A stretch of 64,000 nt of DNA from Serinus canaria (Eukaryota; Chordata; Aves; Passeriformes; Fringillidae), in assembly GCF_022539315.1 (NCBI RefSeq), contig NC_066343.1, forward strand, positions 49,500,973-49,564,972, in the 5' to 3' direction. Of the stretch, positions 1 through 14,083 are shown in pieces. The notes beneath the pieces were generated by a model. The model saw nothing but the letters and a program-made list of their open reading frames with translations. It was not told the origin of the DNA and made no database searches. Both the position numbers and the translations under genes were made by a program. The stretch's first letter is position 1, and each line of letters starts with the position of its first letter.

Positions 1-3000
1 TCCCACTTCTTTTTTTTTTCCTCTTTTCCCCTCCAGCTATGAAAAAAAGGAAGCAAAGCAACCTGAGGAGGGAAGGTATTTTGTACTGGTTTCTTGAGCT
101 GGACACATGCCTATCACACATTCCCACAGAGCTTGGAGGTACTTTGGAACACCAGCAATTGTGTAATTGCCGTCGCTCAGAGTTGTCTGTCCTCTGTGGG
201 AGCTCGGAGTTGTCTGTCCACTTTTCTCCACTTGGTAGCAATTGCCATATGTAAAACTAATAGAAAAGGATTTCCTTCTTCTGCCTTCATAAACCAGAAG
301 AAAGAAAATCTGCATAGATTGTGATAAAATTGTATTTTTTATACTAATCTATAATTGTATTATCCTGAGAAATTCATTTTTGACATAATATACTAAGAAA
401 TTACTCACTTTACTTCTGTTCCAATCAGGAGAAATATACTTTATGCGTTGTACCTGATAAAATTATTTCTAGATTTGTCTTAGAAATCTTAATGCATGAA
501 AAAGTCTCACAATACGGTTGCTTTAACCTACTAAAGGAACTAAATTATGAATACTGCAGGTAGACCCATGGAGAAAGATGAGAGAAATCTCAGACTCCAT
601 CAAGGAAGCTCATCAGTCCAATACTGTTTTCAGAAAGGAATTTGGAGTCCTCCTGGAGACACGGGAGCTGAAAAAACACTCATGGCTGGCCTGAGAAATT
701 TACATTCATTTTTTCTGGGCTTTGTGTGGAAAAAACACTGGTATCATTTGTCAGTTCTCATTTATATTTTTAGGGTTGTGTTTGACCAGGAAAGGATGAG
801 CACTTTCCTTTCTCAAAAAACCAAAACTAAGTAATTCTTCTCACTGAACTGTTCTTGGCCTTTGGCAAGCGTTTGGTAGATCATACAAAATCTACACAAC
901 AGAATGTCATTAATTTTATCACAAAATTTAACTGAAATTGTTTTTGAGAATTGTTATCCATAGACTACAGGTAATGAAGAGCCAAGGTATCACATCAAAT
1001 TCACATTCGTTTATTTTGATCCTAAAAAGATTTTAAGCCACACTGTATCTATTCTTGTGAGTGGATTATTTATCCTTCAGCTGATTATGGCAAAAAAAAT
1101 TATTTACTGGGATTAGATTTTTAGGGCTTTCCTTTAGAGCTGTTTTCTCCTCCCTTTTTTCTGCCCTTATTGATTATTGAAACCTGAGGATTGAACATTC
1201 TTATATGTCTTGTTTCGTTTTTATATTCACATGGGTATGGGTAAGCACAAACAGCCATTACCATGGTATGTTGTACTGTCATAATGTAGATACTACCATG
1301 AAACTTTCAATGCAAATTAATTAATATAAATGATCTGGTAACAGAATGATTCATTTTTGAGAGATTACTGACAGCCATTATCAATTGTTTGGCTCCAATT
1401 CAAACAAGTACTTGAAAACATGCTTTGTCAGGGTCACTTTCACTCTTGCAGTTAATTGGGATTACAATTTATCTTTCATTAAAGCAAAGCGCTTAAGAAA
1501 AGAAATCTCCTTAAAGCATTTGAAAAGAGAAACAGTTTAAATCTCTTTTGACATAAATACTTCCTCAGGAAATGCGTCAGACAGGTTTATAAAAAGATCA
1601 AGACGAAAAACTAAGTCTTCAGTACAATCACCATGTGTGCTTTATGGGAAAAAAGGAGCCCAAATAAAACTGCCAGATGCAAAGCTGCTTCATCAGCTCA
1701 CTCAATTTCTAATTTAGAAGGTTATTGCTTCTAATTTAGAGGGTAATTGTAGAACTAGGAATATGGTTCTACAATAGTAATGGAAAATCAAACAAGTAAA
1801 ATTTGTTTCCTAAAGATGCTATGAGAATGAGAAGGGAAGGCAGAGTCATCTGGTTTTTGATTTACTGTGGCCTAAAGGTGATATTTTCCCTAAGTAAGTC
1901 CCCTTCTCCACAGGGATAATATAATCTTACAAAACTGGAGAAACAATATAAGACAACATTATTGCTCTAGACATGCCAAGCCCTTCACACAAATTTTCAC
2001 CCTGCAGAAGTAGGAGGTGGCAGATTCAGAGGCCACAGCCAAGGGCATGTCAACTCTAGTGGATAAAGCCATGGCCACCTGAGCACACATTTTGTTCCAG
2101 AGGTGATGGTACAACTTGACAGCACCCATTTCTTGAACTAGCTGGTGCAAAGCTTGCTGGCTACAAAAAGCTTCACTTCAAGGCTTTCTTTGTGACAGTT
2201 TTCAGTTTTGGGGTGGAACGGGTTTCAAAAGAGTTTCTTAGTTGGTTGACACTTGAAGGCACAGCTGGAAACAGGTCCATAATGTATATATGTTACAAGT
2301 ACATTTGGCATGTCTGAGTTTAGGGAGGGAGGGAGAATTGGTTACAGGTGCCTGGGTGGCAGTGCATTTACTGTTTTGTAGTACTAACTCCTGTTGTAAT
2401 TCCAGACTTCATTCTCAACAAGGAAGTCCCTCTGTTCTTCATTTCTTTATGGCATTTTTCTTCGTTGTCTCTGTAAAATCACTGTCTGTGTGCCTTCTTC
2501 CCAACAACAGCAGTCATTTTTTCAGTAGACTTACTGCCATCAATATCTCACCTGAGACTTATTCTGTTGATTTTACTTTTGAAGTTTTGGACTGAAGATA
2601 GTTTAATCCATGTCCTTGGATGGAAAGAGAACAGTAGAAGAGTCTTCATTTCAAAGACTGTGTCTACTGAAAAATTCAAGTGCAAGATGAGTGGAAATGA
2701 GTAGTAGGAGAGCCTGCAAAATAGGTGAGTCATTGAAATTATATTATTTTCCCTCCCCACTTCTCGTCACTTTTGGACTACCCCTTTAACTAAGCTCTGC
2801 CACATATATTTTTTATTGTTATTTATATATATATACACAAAAATTATAAACATTACAGTTTTACAGTTTTAAAAATATGTGCGTACATAAAACCAGCCCC
2901 TGTTTGACAGCAGGAACAAAAGAGATGTACATTAACCCTCTGGATCCAAAGGACTTTGGGAAATGGGCTGCCTGCCCGTGAAGGACAGGTGAGAGTAGCA

Positions 3001-4885
3001 GGGATTCAAAAGAATGTGAGGGAGAAAAGACAGGGATGCAAGGGAGAGGAAACAGGAGACCAGAAAGAGGGGACTCCAGGCTGAAAGCAGCCTTCACACT
3101 TAATTAACAGGATCTGCTTTAGCGGGACCAGAAAGACACACCTGCCCTCCCCCAGCCCTTTGCAACTGCAGCATCAGAAACTCCAGTACACAGAAAGGAC
3201 GTAAACCAGCAAAATCTGATGTTTTAAACATTTGCCATTACAAAAACAGGTTAAAAGGCTTTCTGAAAATGATACCGTGTTCAAGGCAATAGGGAGATCA
3301 GACAATGTCTGTCCAGAGCACAGATCTTTGTCTGGCATTTCTCTGTGGTACCATAGTGCAGCGAGGAATTACCTCTAATAACAGGCTTTGAAGCAATAGT
3401 TATTTCATTCCTAGGGGAAGCAGCTCTGGATCTCTGAGTGTAGCACAGCAAACAAATCTTTCTCCAGGCATCCCAGCCATAGTCAGAACACAGTGTATCC
3501 ATCTCAATCTGAAACTTTATTTTTTTGGATGGTGTCTCAGAATCTACTTGGAACACAGCTTTTCTACATTTTTTGCCTCTTTTTTCGTAATAACATCTAA
3601 TCAGCACATGAAGAAGGCAAGGGAAACTGTCTATTGAATACAAATCAATCACCTCTAAAGATTAAAGGACGGCAAGGTATTTTTTAATTTGGGGTACTGC
3701 CTTACAAAACAAGTCCCAAAATGCTAATGCGTCAGACGTTGTGTCAGACTCATCACATTGTTATCGTCGGAGCCATTGTCAGAAAGCTGAAATTGTGTAT
3801 CACTTTTCAGTTTAAAATAAGGGAGTATCAAATGAACAGCCAGAAACAAAACTTGCCAGTTTTGCCCAGAAAACCATTGTTCTTTGCTCACTAAATAAAA
3901 CTGGGTGATTAGCTTTCAAAGGGATGGGCTCCCACGGTATTAAAAAATCGAATATTATCTAGTTCCTTCAATGCCATAAAATCACTCTAGAGGCTGAAAA
4001 GAGGAGTCTGCTATAACTTCTTTCTGTCACAAGGTAATAATATGTTTTCTAAATTCAAGGAATGTGCAGGAGCTTCAGCTATTTCTTTCTCAGGTATGCT
4101 CCTCACTGCAGGTGCTTTTGTAGAAAGTCAGTTTTAGTCCTTCTGTGACATCTTGTTGCTTTTACCAACCAGGATACCACTTGTGAACCACTTGTGTTCA
4201 ACAACAGTTACTACAGTCAGATGGTGGAAAGGTTTATGAGCAGATTTTGATCAAGAATGACATGACTGTTTTTCAGGACAGAACCCAAAGGGATGGTACC
4301 TCTTACATTGTTTCATATATCTGCTCCTTCAAAAAAGAATTTTGCAACACTGCTTAGCAGTAAAATTTCATAATTAACTGTGTGTAAATTTATGTAGTCT
4401 GAAAAGGCACGTATATATATTACATAATGCACAGCACATTAGTAGACACCAACAGTGGCAAGGATCCTATAAAAAGCAACATTTTCTCTAGTAGTTAAAA
4501 ACAATAGCTTCTAAAACTAGCACAGATTCTGTGGCCTAATAAAAATACATCAGGAAAACTTTTTATCACCTCCACCACATTGTTTGTTTCAGAGTTGCGA
4601 AAGTTCATACCTCCATCATTTAGTAGTGGTGCAGTACAGCTTTTGTGTATGGGAAAGAAGGCTTAGAGTGAATTGGTAGCTAGGAAGGACCTAATGTGGA
4701 GGTGCAGGAACCTGCATCACCTCAGGCTGGTGAGAGTCCTTTGCTTTTGTTAGCAAGTTTACACTTGTGAATTACTGGGACAGATGAGTCAGCTGTTTTT
4801 TAAGTTTAATCACACTCAGGAACAGTGACATATCCAGCACTTGTGACCTAACTGCAGCACTCATTTATCTGTGTCATACAAAGTC
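1..4885. other. Unique AT-rich non-coding sequence
   Basis: No exon, RNA gene or mobile element is recognised. Open frames are short (the longest is a 123-codon minus-strand frame at 3281-3652) and show no known domain, signal peptide or repeat. Small local structures are a 22-bp imperfect tandem duplication (1707-1749) and a short TA run around 2824-2836. Ancient repeats too decayed to read by eye, or conserved non-coding elements, could be present and would need alignment to other bird genomes. Confidence 0.6.
1707..1749. repeat. 22-bp imperfect tandem duplication
   Basis: Two adjacent copies begin TTCTAATTTAGA at 1707 and 1729. They differ at a few bases after the shared start. This looks like a replication-slippage duplication with no apparent function. 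Confidence 0.7.
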
Positions 4886-5290
4886 CCACAATCCCAGAAT
4901 CAATTAGCTTGGGGGAGACCTCTGAGATCATTGAGCCCAATCTTCGAGCACTGCCATGTCAACTAGACGAAGCCACTCAGTGCTGTATCCTGTCTTTTGT
5001 TAAACACTTCCAGGGACAGTGACTCCACCACCACCGTGGGCAGCCCATTCCAATATTTAATCAAGCCTTCTGTGAAAAAATTCCTCCCTGTGTTCAGCCT
5101 GAACCCCCTGGCACAGGCTGAGACTGTGTCCTCTCATCCTGTCTCTTGCTACTGGGAGAGGAGCCTGACCCCCACCTGGCTACAACCTCTTTCAGGCAGT
5201 TGTAGTGAGTCATAAAGTCACCCCTGAGCCTCTTTTTCTCCAGGTCAAACTGCTTGCTCCCTCAGTTGTTCCTCAGAGGACTTACCTGTA
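4886..5290 (-). mobile_element. CR1 LINE, 3' fragment (5'-truncated)
   Basis: Read on the minus strand this is the 3' part of an avian CR1 retrotransposon. On the plus strand it begins with the reversed CR1 terminus (a 'cccagaatcaattag' type segment, then 'agacctctgagatcattgag'). It continues through the inverted 3' UTR and end of ORF2 ('gggcagcccattccaat', 'cccccacctggctacaacctctttcaggcagttg', 'cccctgagcctctttttctccagg'). The coding part is broken, and the open frame seen on the opposite strand is only a shadow of the repeat. CR1 copies are normally 5'-truncated, as here. The subfamily cannot be fixed by eye. Edges are good to about 20 bases. Confidence 0.9.
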
Positions 5291-6308
5291 GACTTATACC
5301 TCTTTTTACCTTCAGCAAAAAAATATATCTCTTGGCTCAAAAGCAAGGAAACAAAACCAGAAATAAGTAATTTTTAGAACAAACAGAGACTGATTGATAC
5401 AGTGGTGGCAAAATTTATTATAGTTCAGCACCAGCAGAAGACAAAAAAAATAAAATCTGATAACCTGCATATTCTATCTGTTTGCAGAGCTGAAGTAGAG
5501 AAAGAAGTTGCAGCTTTTATCTCTGGTTAACAGATTTACAAGTGCCACAGGTATCTCCACATTTACATCATACTGTCAAATCTCTAGATCTCTGTAATTA
5601 AAAGGGCAGATTTTTGTACAGTCCAAAAATATGACTTCTAAATTGAGATTATGCAAGTGGCACAGGAAAATGTTCTGTGGCTCCTGTCATTCCTGATATC
5701 AAGCCAAATGATCTGTTGGTGCCCTCCTAGTCAAAAAATACTCCTCCATGGAGTATTTTTATTGCTATGATAATTTTAAGAACAAGGAGACAGGACACAA
5801 ACTCAAAACAACCTTCACAAGTTCTCCCAGAAAGACTAAAATGCAGTAAGAATCTAAACATAACAGGTTCAGAGTAAGAAATTAACAGGTTAACTGCTTT
5901 CTTAGTAGCTGTGATAGGTAACTCTAGCCATTTACTTTTGTGAAAACTACATCCCAAAGGCTCCTGTGAAGCAAATAAATTCAGGTACAGTTGTGCAGGG
6001 GAATGTAGCTTATACTCTCATAACAGCCTCGGAAATTCCATTATGTTTATAGTCACTGGAATAGTTCCTAAATTCACTTCTGAACTATACTTCAATCTGT
6101 TTGTTTATTTGATGTCTGGACAAGGCCTTTGATACAAGTATTTGTTTTATTTAGCACCTGCACTGAAACATTAGTTATGTTGCACTGAAGTGTTCCACAT
6201 GTTTCTCTTATCTCAGACTAGTTAAGCAAGAGCATTCACACATTTCCTTAATCCCAGGCATCATAAATCCTTTACAAGATTTCTGTTTCATTGTTCTTCT
6301 CTCAGGGG

Positions 6309-6367
6309 CTTAGCAAAAACAGTCAATCCTTCTTTTCCTTAGCAAAAACAGGCACAATCCTTCTTTC
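6309..6367. repeat. 29-bp imperfect tandem duplication
   Basis: Two copies start with CTTAGCAAAAACAG at 6309 and 6338, and both continue into CAATCCTTCTTT. They differ by a few substitutions and small indels, which suggests an old slippage event. Confidence 0.75.
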
Positions 6368-7598
6368 CCAGGAGTCCACATGGCTTACAATAAACCTCAT
6401 TTTTGTCTTGTTCTGGAGGGTTTAGTAGTGTTGCAGGTTATAAAGTCAGGGAGATGTGTTAGAGAAGAGTTGAAGTATTCTCCCAAATGGCAACAAGGAT
6501 TTATACCAGTCTCTCACCCAATAGCCCCTACTGCAGGGTTATTACAGACAGAAGTAGCTTTGTACATTTTTGAAGACTGGAACCCCAATGCATCAGTTGA
6601 AACTGTTGTCACAGCAAAAAAAATTAATTACTTTTGTATCAACAGCTAACATTAATAAAACAGAGTTTCTTTAACAAAATTAAAACTGTGGCTGAAGTTC
6701 CTTATTTCTTAACTGTGATTGTGTGCATTTAGAAAGTTCCACCTGCTTATCATGTTTACAAAGTCCTTTAACTGGGTTTTTACAGTGGAAATATGACAAT
6801 AAAAGAAAGCAGGAATAAAAGTGACTGGTCAGCAAGACTTTTATTCAGTAGCTTACTTCTATGTCTAAGTAGATATATTTAGAAGGAACTCCACCAGTGA
6901 GAGGATTGTCCTGGTGTCCTCTTCTTTACTGACTGAATAAGCAGCTTCTTAGTGTTCCACTCAGCCATAAATTCCTGCAATAGTTTTTAGGTATTTTTGT
7001 TCATTGATATTCTTGTAAATTTTTAAGGCTGAGACACATAAGCATGTCCTGTAAAAAAATAACCTAGATTTTTTTCACAAAGTTTTGCTTGTTAGGGGCT
7101 CTCATACATCACTAGATGGACTGTTCTTCATGGTTTCCCAAAAGTTGTTGTCACTTTTCCCCTTTTGACCTGGCAAAATCTTTAACCCAAAGATCTGTTG
7201 ATAAAGTGTGAGCTTTTATGAAGTCAGTGAGACTTTACATAGTAATTTCATTATAGTCAAGCACTTGATTTTCTGGTCTAGGCAGCCACTCTCAAGCTCA
7301 TATAGGCCAGTCCGGATTAATCATTTTATGGATCAAATATTTTAACCTTTGTAAACTACATTAGTACAAGAACTCATACCACTTAAAGACACTCCACTTT
7401 CAGAAAATGCTTTTGTGAAGGTGTTAAAAAAAGACAAAAAAATCAGCTTCCTTCAAGAATTGTGACCTCTTACTGTTACACTGAACTTGCTGGTTGTGCC
7501 TTGCTCTATGCCTGTGTCTGTCTGAGCATTTAGAAATTCAGCTTACTTCACATTTAAAGTTTTGATGAAGTATCTCCTATGGGTCATCTTATAACAGC

Positions 7599-7619
7599 TT
7601 TTTTTTTTTTTTTTTTTTT
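7599..7619. repeat. Poly(T) run, 21 bases
   Basis: An uninterrupted run of T. I see no recognisable retroposed body next to it on either side, so it is called a simple repeat rather than the tail of a minus-strand retrocopy. Confidence 0.9.
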
Positions 7620-10600
7620 GGCTTGATGCAGCAAATAAACTAGCTCCAAACCATACCTGCTTCCAAAGCAGTTATGCCGATCCGTAGCAGTAAAATAAGG
7701 CAGCCATTCAACTTCTAAAGCACACCCTGATGCTGTCTTTAGCTAAGTAGAAAGAAAAATTTCCTAATTCCTTGAATAGTTCTACTAAATACAGACACTT
7801 TAGTTAAAACCAATAGTTTTGCACATCTTCTGTGGCAAGCAGTGACCAATATAAACATATTCAGTACAAGTATCAGGAAGTGCAGGTATGTCCTGTTGGT
7901 CTCCTTGTCTCTTATGAGTTGCCTTAAAGTGAACCTTTTGAAGTTAACTAGAGCAATCAATGGTATAAGCATCAGTACAGACTTGTAGTGATATTCAAGC
8001 ACCAGTTATTCTGGTATTTTGCAATAGGATGGGGAAAAGTACCTGATCCATGCACACAGATTCTATGGAAATAATATAGCACATCATTCAATGTAAAGCA
8101 AATAAATTTACACAATAATTATTTTGTGCCAGTTTCCACCTAAACCATCCCAGTATATAACCTTTCCTGCCATGCAAAGATGTACAGAGTGCCCATTTAG
8201 GCCACCTGATTCTTTCCACTGTGGCTTGTTGTACCCAAGGCTGATGCAAGATAACTCTGAGATGACAAAGAGAGAAGTAGAGAATTTTTGAGTCCTCCTT
8301 GAAACGCCTGAGTTTCCTCTTCTAGTCTATACTTTTGAGGCAAGGAAATTCAACAGAGGATCACCTAATTAAGGCTTAGGTTAACCTGCTTGTTATTCTT
8401 TCTCCATGGATGGATTGGTCTATTGAGAGTAGACTTATCTCATTCCTGTGCTGACAGGGAATGCATTTACAGATGCAAAGAACACAGGGTTAGTTTCCTG
8501 TCCTGTCTTTCTTTTTAGTTTTCTAGTTTGACAATGACAGTGGGGAGGTAACAGGTAATGCAGAACAGTAATTCTTTCAAAGTAGATCTTCAGATAACAG
8601 CAGAAGGCTAGAGGCTGGGACGCACCCTTCATTTTCCCCTTTTTGTTGTATATTGGTAAAAATAACCAACATTTGCAATGCAGACTGGGAGCTTAAAAGG
8701 CATTTGTCATAATAAACACAGACATGGCAGGGCTTTTTTACTCTTATGCTCTGCCTGCAGGAACTTGCTTGGGATTTGCAAGTGATGGAGGTTTTTTTCT
8801 TCCTTTAAACATGAAAACAGAGGCAAATACCCATGTGTCACTTGGCCTGTTTTAACTATTTCAGAGCCTCACTGCATGTTGAGGGTGTGCAAGAGAGATT
8901 TCTGCTGTGAGGAATCTTAGGCAAAACCTGAGTTTAGGAAGTCAGGAGAGTGTGTTTACCAGTGAATCACAGGCAACAAGAGAGGAAGAAAATTTTTGGT
9001 TCACGAGCTTGCTCTTCAAATTTCAGCACTTTTAAAATCCTAATCTTGGTATTCTTTCTGTAACAGAAATACTGAAATTTTAAGCAATCTGTCCTGGCTG
9101 ATCAGTGTAACATGTATGTACTTGCTGATTGGCACTATCTTCCAGAGGATCTTCTAGGACCTGCCCATTGGGGGAATCCTTTTGCCTCACTGATGCTTAC
9201 AAAATATGGGGAATATCTAATTGTTTAAGAATCACTTGTGTTCTTCTTTAACTAGCACCTTCTGCTTCTCCCTCTGGCATATTTCTAGTTTTTTCTACAA
9301 GAATTTTGTGTTCCTGAGCTGCATGTGTTTTCATGATTTCATCACAGATGTTCTGATCTGCAAACTCCACAGAAGTAACTATTTTCTGATGATGACAGAA
9401 AGACATACGGGGAAAAGGAGAATGAGATAATGGTAACTGTGATGTGCCAGAGAGATTTCCCTTCTAGTCCTTGGGAGCAGTCTCATCTTAGAATTTTCCT
9501 CACATGGTTACTAGTGTGGTATGTGTTATTTTGCTCAAAAAGTTACAGTCCCCATAAAACCAAGATATCTTCTCATTTTAATGGAATGGTGGACTTCACA
9601 GAGTGGTGGTTTATTATGTACATGTGGTTTCTATGTGTCTTCATCTTGCTCTCCATTAATTTCACAGGATGCCATCCTCTAGAACAGGGCAAAAAAGAAA
9701 GTAATAGCTTTGTTTCTGCAGAACTGAGGCTCTGATGATGCATTATTTTTCAAGGCTTGGCCTCCTTCAATTTCAGTATTTAAGACATGGCACACACTCC
9801 TTTTGTTACCCTTTCTTCTTTGTTGCTGTTATGTGGACTGTTATTCAATTATAACAGAAAACTATTAATTTGATACTTTTAAAAAAATCTAAACATATCC
9901 TAAAGTCAGCTTCACATAGTTAGAGGTGATTGTTCTTAAGTGTTAAAGCACTTTTAATTTGAAACATCCTAATTGTTATGAAATAATATTGTCTGCCTAC
10001 AAGAGATATGGTAACAAATTAAAATAACATGGGACATTTCATACCAAAAAAAAAAAAGGAAAAGTTGATTTCAATGCAGACTGGGAATGAAATATTCTGT
10101 GAAATAGGTTGCTACGGCACAATATGGCTGCAAAAAATTTAAACATGTCTGAGAAACAGGTGGACAAATGTGCATGAGAAATCCCCCAAAGTATGTAAAA
10201 TACAAAAGTACTATCTTTGATTCAGGAATTACCTTAACAATTCAAGGGAGATTGAATAATTTTTGGGGGGATGTATGGGATGTATCACGTGTTTGTTCCT
10301 ACAATTCATTCCTTTCCCAGAATCTGTTTTAGGCCATCATCAAATGCTATGATAGGTGGTTATTTTTATTTGATCAAAGATTGCTGCTCCCATGTACCTG
10401 TTCAGCTGCAAATGTACAGGAGTTGGGACAGCTACGAGACTTCATGAGTCTCAACAGTATCAGTCTTCATTAATATATGAGTATCTGTCTTCAGCATCAA
10501 CAGAATACTGTCACAATTTCTCACTTCCACCTGGTCAGAGCTTTTGCTCTCACTTGAGACCCAGCAATATGTTTCTAAGTTAAGAATCAAATATATTTCA

Positions 10601-12902
10601 GGTTCATGGTCTTGAAAGTCTCTGTAAAATGTCTCCTATTGAACTGATGTTGTAAGTCTGTATATCACCAAATTTCAACCATTCTCCCCCAAAAGAACTA
10701 AAAGGACTGCTGCAGTCCTGCCTGATGGTCCAGAGGATGATAACCTTTCCCCACTAAAATGAGGCTGTCACCACAGAGCTGCTGCTCTATGGTCATTAGC
10801 AATTCAGCATCTGAGTGCAGCCGGCATGGGTGGACATTTCTGACCACTCGTGGGAACTAGACTGGTCTACTTCCCTTTCACAAAATTTCAGTCATTTCTG
10901 GGAAGCCACACAGCAACATCCCAGCTCCAGTTGCAGGAGAAAGGGCATAGATATAGAAATCAGATCCTACATGTCATTTTCACTGTTAGTCTGACAGAAA
11001 TCTATCTTTCAGGGCAGGACATCATTGCTGCTGCAGAAGAATTACATTTTGACAAAGTTCTTGCCAAATTTGACAAGATTTGTATTTCAGTTTATTCTTT
11101 GAATATGAAAGATCATAACGCCTACACTAACAGTGTGGCTTTGATTTTTTATCTAGACATCTAAAGTACAGTAGGTACCTTCATTAAAAGAAAATACATA
11201 GAAAAAACCAAAATGCTTCCTGTAGTCTGAGAATGCAGAAAGTCTTGGCAAAATAGATCTTTGACACTGTTCTGATCTCCTTGCAATCCTCTCAAATTTT
11301 TTAATGTTTATCAGTACACCAGAGAGTGCTCTGCTAAGAAAAACTGTGTCTGGTTCTCCTTCACAGATGTTGAGGATGGGGTCAGAAAACACCAGGATGA
11401 TCAAGTTAAAAGTATGGCTTGTCCATTAGCTCTTGCTGGTGTACTTTGCTAAAGTTGGTGCTGGCATGCCCCTTATGAGCAATTAAAGCCCTGACTGTAA
11501 CCCAGGTAAGAAATCCACCTACAACAATCAGCCTGCCTGTAAAATTCTTCCCAGGTGACCCACACCCAGCTAAGCAGTCCCCACCATGTGGTTAGCAACC
11601 TAGTCAGGAGGGAGCCCACACTACAGGGGTGGGGTCAGAGCCTTACATCCTTGTGCACCCAGGGCTCCACAGCATTTAGGACTGGTCTCCTGCGTGGCTG
11701 ACTCTAAAATTGCCTGCTTGGCTGGTTTCATTTTTCTGCCTTACTCTTCCATATCTTGAACACAGGTGCATGATTTTTAAACTAACAATTGCCTTTGCAG
11801 AAAACACCTTTTTCCTGCAGTTTTAGCACTTTTCAAGAGAGCTACTACTTTATTATATGCAACACTTACAATGAAATGGATTTGGAAACGTTAACATTTC
11901 ATCATCAGAGGTCTAGAATGAAAAGTTACTTTGATTAATAGAATCCAAATATTACATGCTAATCACAAGAACATGAGGAATCACAGACTCTACATTAATG
12001 TAATTAGCAATTCTCTGTTAACAAATGGTTTTGAATGTGCATAGGATTTCTTCAAGTCATTTTTTCTAAGTTAGGGTCCTAATGTTTGTTAGATAAGGGT
12101 TTATTAGACTAATTTTTTAACCTGAATATTTTCCTATCCTGCTGTAGCTTTTATTTTTATTGGTATTTAAGTGTTTTGTATACATTACTTGGTATACAAA
12201 GGAAATATTGCAGGGGGTTTTACTATGTGTATTGTTTACTTGGGAAAAAAGTGTCTTTTTGCTTGCCTGGAGTTGACTTTGAAAGCTTTAAATTATCTAG
12301 AACCAGAAGTTAGAGAGTGGTAAGAGTAAGATATTGCATTTTATGGATGTCTTCATTCTGCAGGCTGTCTTGGTAGGTGACAGAAATTAACATGAAGAAG
12401 AGGCATAGAAGACTCATAGGGCTGTTTTACCTCCATTTTATGCCAGAGAAATTGTAAGAATATCACATGCAGCAATTATTCAGTTTCTCTTTCAAACAGG
12501 TGTTTGCTCTACTGTTTTCCTGATCTTTACACTTTATCATTGAAACCATGCCACAGTTTATGCATTAACAACGTACGAAGCATAATGTGCTACCTCACTC
12601 TCATCTAGGGGACATGACTCTTATCAGATGCTGACAGCTTGCAGAACTTTATATCATAAGTAAATTTCAACAATAATTGGGGTATAGTTAATCTGCTTAA
12701 CTTCCAAAAAACTCTTTGGGGAAGAAATTTTTTGCCCAGAGTTTTAATCATGTGTTTGCATTACCACGTGAATGTTGCAGTACTCAAATTGGAACGCCAG
12801 GATTAATGAACACATACTGTGTGTGTGGAATTATTGTTTCCAACTTTCCATTGTCTACAATGGCTGTGTGTCAAGCCTTATCCATTACTTAATTCATTTT
12901 TT

Positions 12903-12955
12903 GGAAAAGGCTCTCCAGTGAAGTGGTTGAGTCACCATCCCTGGAGGTATGGATC
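12903..12955 (+). mobile_element. CR1 LINE scrap
   Basis: About 50 bases read like the CR1 segment coding the end of ORF2, in which a phrase of the type 'gaagtggt-gagtcaccatccctggaggt' is highly characteristic. The flanks do not continue the match clearly. It could be a fragment cut by deletion or an older copy whose ends have decayed. Confidence 0.6.
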
Positions 12956-14058
12956 AACTGATAGATCAGTTTGATCTCCAGCCCCAAGGAGTCAACTGCT
13001 GTGGTCAGGAGAGGTGAGTGGGTGTGAGCGCTGGAGCAGGGCTGAGATTGGACATTTCACATGAGCTTTCTTGTGATATTCCATGTGGTCACAGGGGGGC
13101 CTAAGCCCTGGCACTCCCAATTTTTCCTGCTACCATGACAGGCAGTAATGCACCCTTGTGCCTGATGCGGGAGCCCTTTAAGCCCTGCTGACGCAGATGG
13201 CCAGCTCCAGTGACAGATCTCCAGATAGCGCGTCGCTGCAAGTGAGCAGGTGCTGCCTGAAGCCAAGGACACATAAAAGGAAAGAAAGTTTATCCTGTCA
13301 GAAGCCCTCTCATTAATCATCTTCAAATGCCTTACAGATCAGATGTATTTCTCCCCATTAACAAGCTTATACAAGCAGGCTTGTTTGGTTGTAGCTGGCA
13401 CCGAGTGTAAGCCACTAGGAACCCACTGTAGAATGTTTAATTTTTTAAGTTTTCTTCTTTCCAAGGGTGTTGAAAGGTCCCATTTGCGGGTAACACTGCC
13501 TGCATTGTTCACCCTCCAGAAAGGCCTGTGTCTGTCAGCTTCTGGAGAGCTTGTTTTGTTCCTCCTCCATCCATCCTGCCCTCTGTGGTCACCTGCAACA
13601 GAGGACAGCAAACAGCAGCCTAAGCTCTCCTACCTTCCTTTCTTGCGTCCACAAAGTAACTTGTCACAGCCATGAGAAAGGTTTCTATTTAAAAACAAAG
13701 AGCTGTGACCGCAGAACTGTGACTAATATTGGAATTTAGCAAGAAGTCAGCTCTTGTTTCAAGAGGTTGTGTTGCAAGTTTGGGAACATTTGCTACTAAA
13801 GCTCTTGATGAATGACTCCAGGAAGAGGCGTTAGTTTTTCTGATTTCTACTTCTCTTTCAGTGCCTGTTTTGCACAGATGATAATGAGGAGTGTCAGGAA
13901 AGCGTGTAACAAACTGTTTTCTCTCTCTTGACAAAGAAAAGCTATCATTATGTCAGTCTGACACTGAGAACCTCCTGGACTTGAACAATAAATAGGTTTA
14001 GGGAGAAAAACATAAAAAAAAAAAGACCAAGCATTATGAATCGCTTTGCTTTCTCAAG

Positions 14059-14083
14059 TATGAGTTGTTCAGGACAACTCATA
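14059..14083. repeat. Small inverted repeat (10-bp arms, 5-base loop)
   Basis: TATGAGTTGT (14059-14068) pairs perfectly with ACAACTCATA (14074-14083) around the loop TCAGG. No T run follows and no gene adjoins, so it is not a bacterial-type terminator. It may be chance or a local template-switch product. Confidence 0.7.

Larger units (their letters stand above)
5291..12902. other. Unique AT-rich non-coding sequence
   Basis: I see no gene or recognisable transposon across this stretch. Local features are a 29-bp imperfect tandem duplication at 6309-6367 and a 21-base T run at 7599-7619. Scattered open frames of up to about 104 codons (for example 10850-11164 plus) show no family signature, and their codon content resembles their surroundings. 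Confidence 0.55.

Noticed and set aside
8677..10085. 15-base string CAATGCAGACTGGGA shared near 8677 and 10071, considered as a dispersed repeat
   Set aside because: A 15-base match between two places in 64 kb is expected about once by chance, and the flanks do not align.
13000..13060. Strong splice-donor-like GAG|GTGAGT at 13011-13019
   Set aside because: No coding exon, acceptor or CpG-rich promoter accompanies it. Isolated donor consensus strings are frequent in vertebrate DNA.
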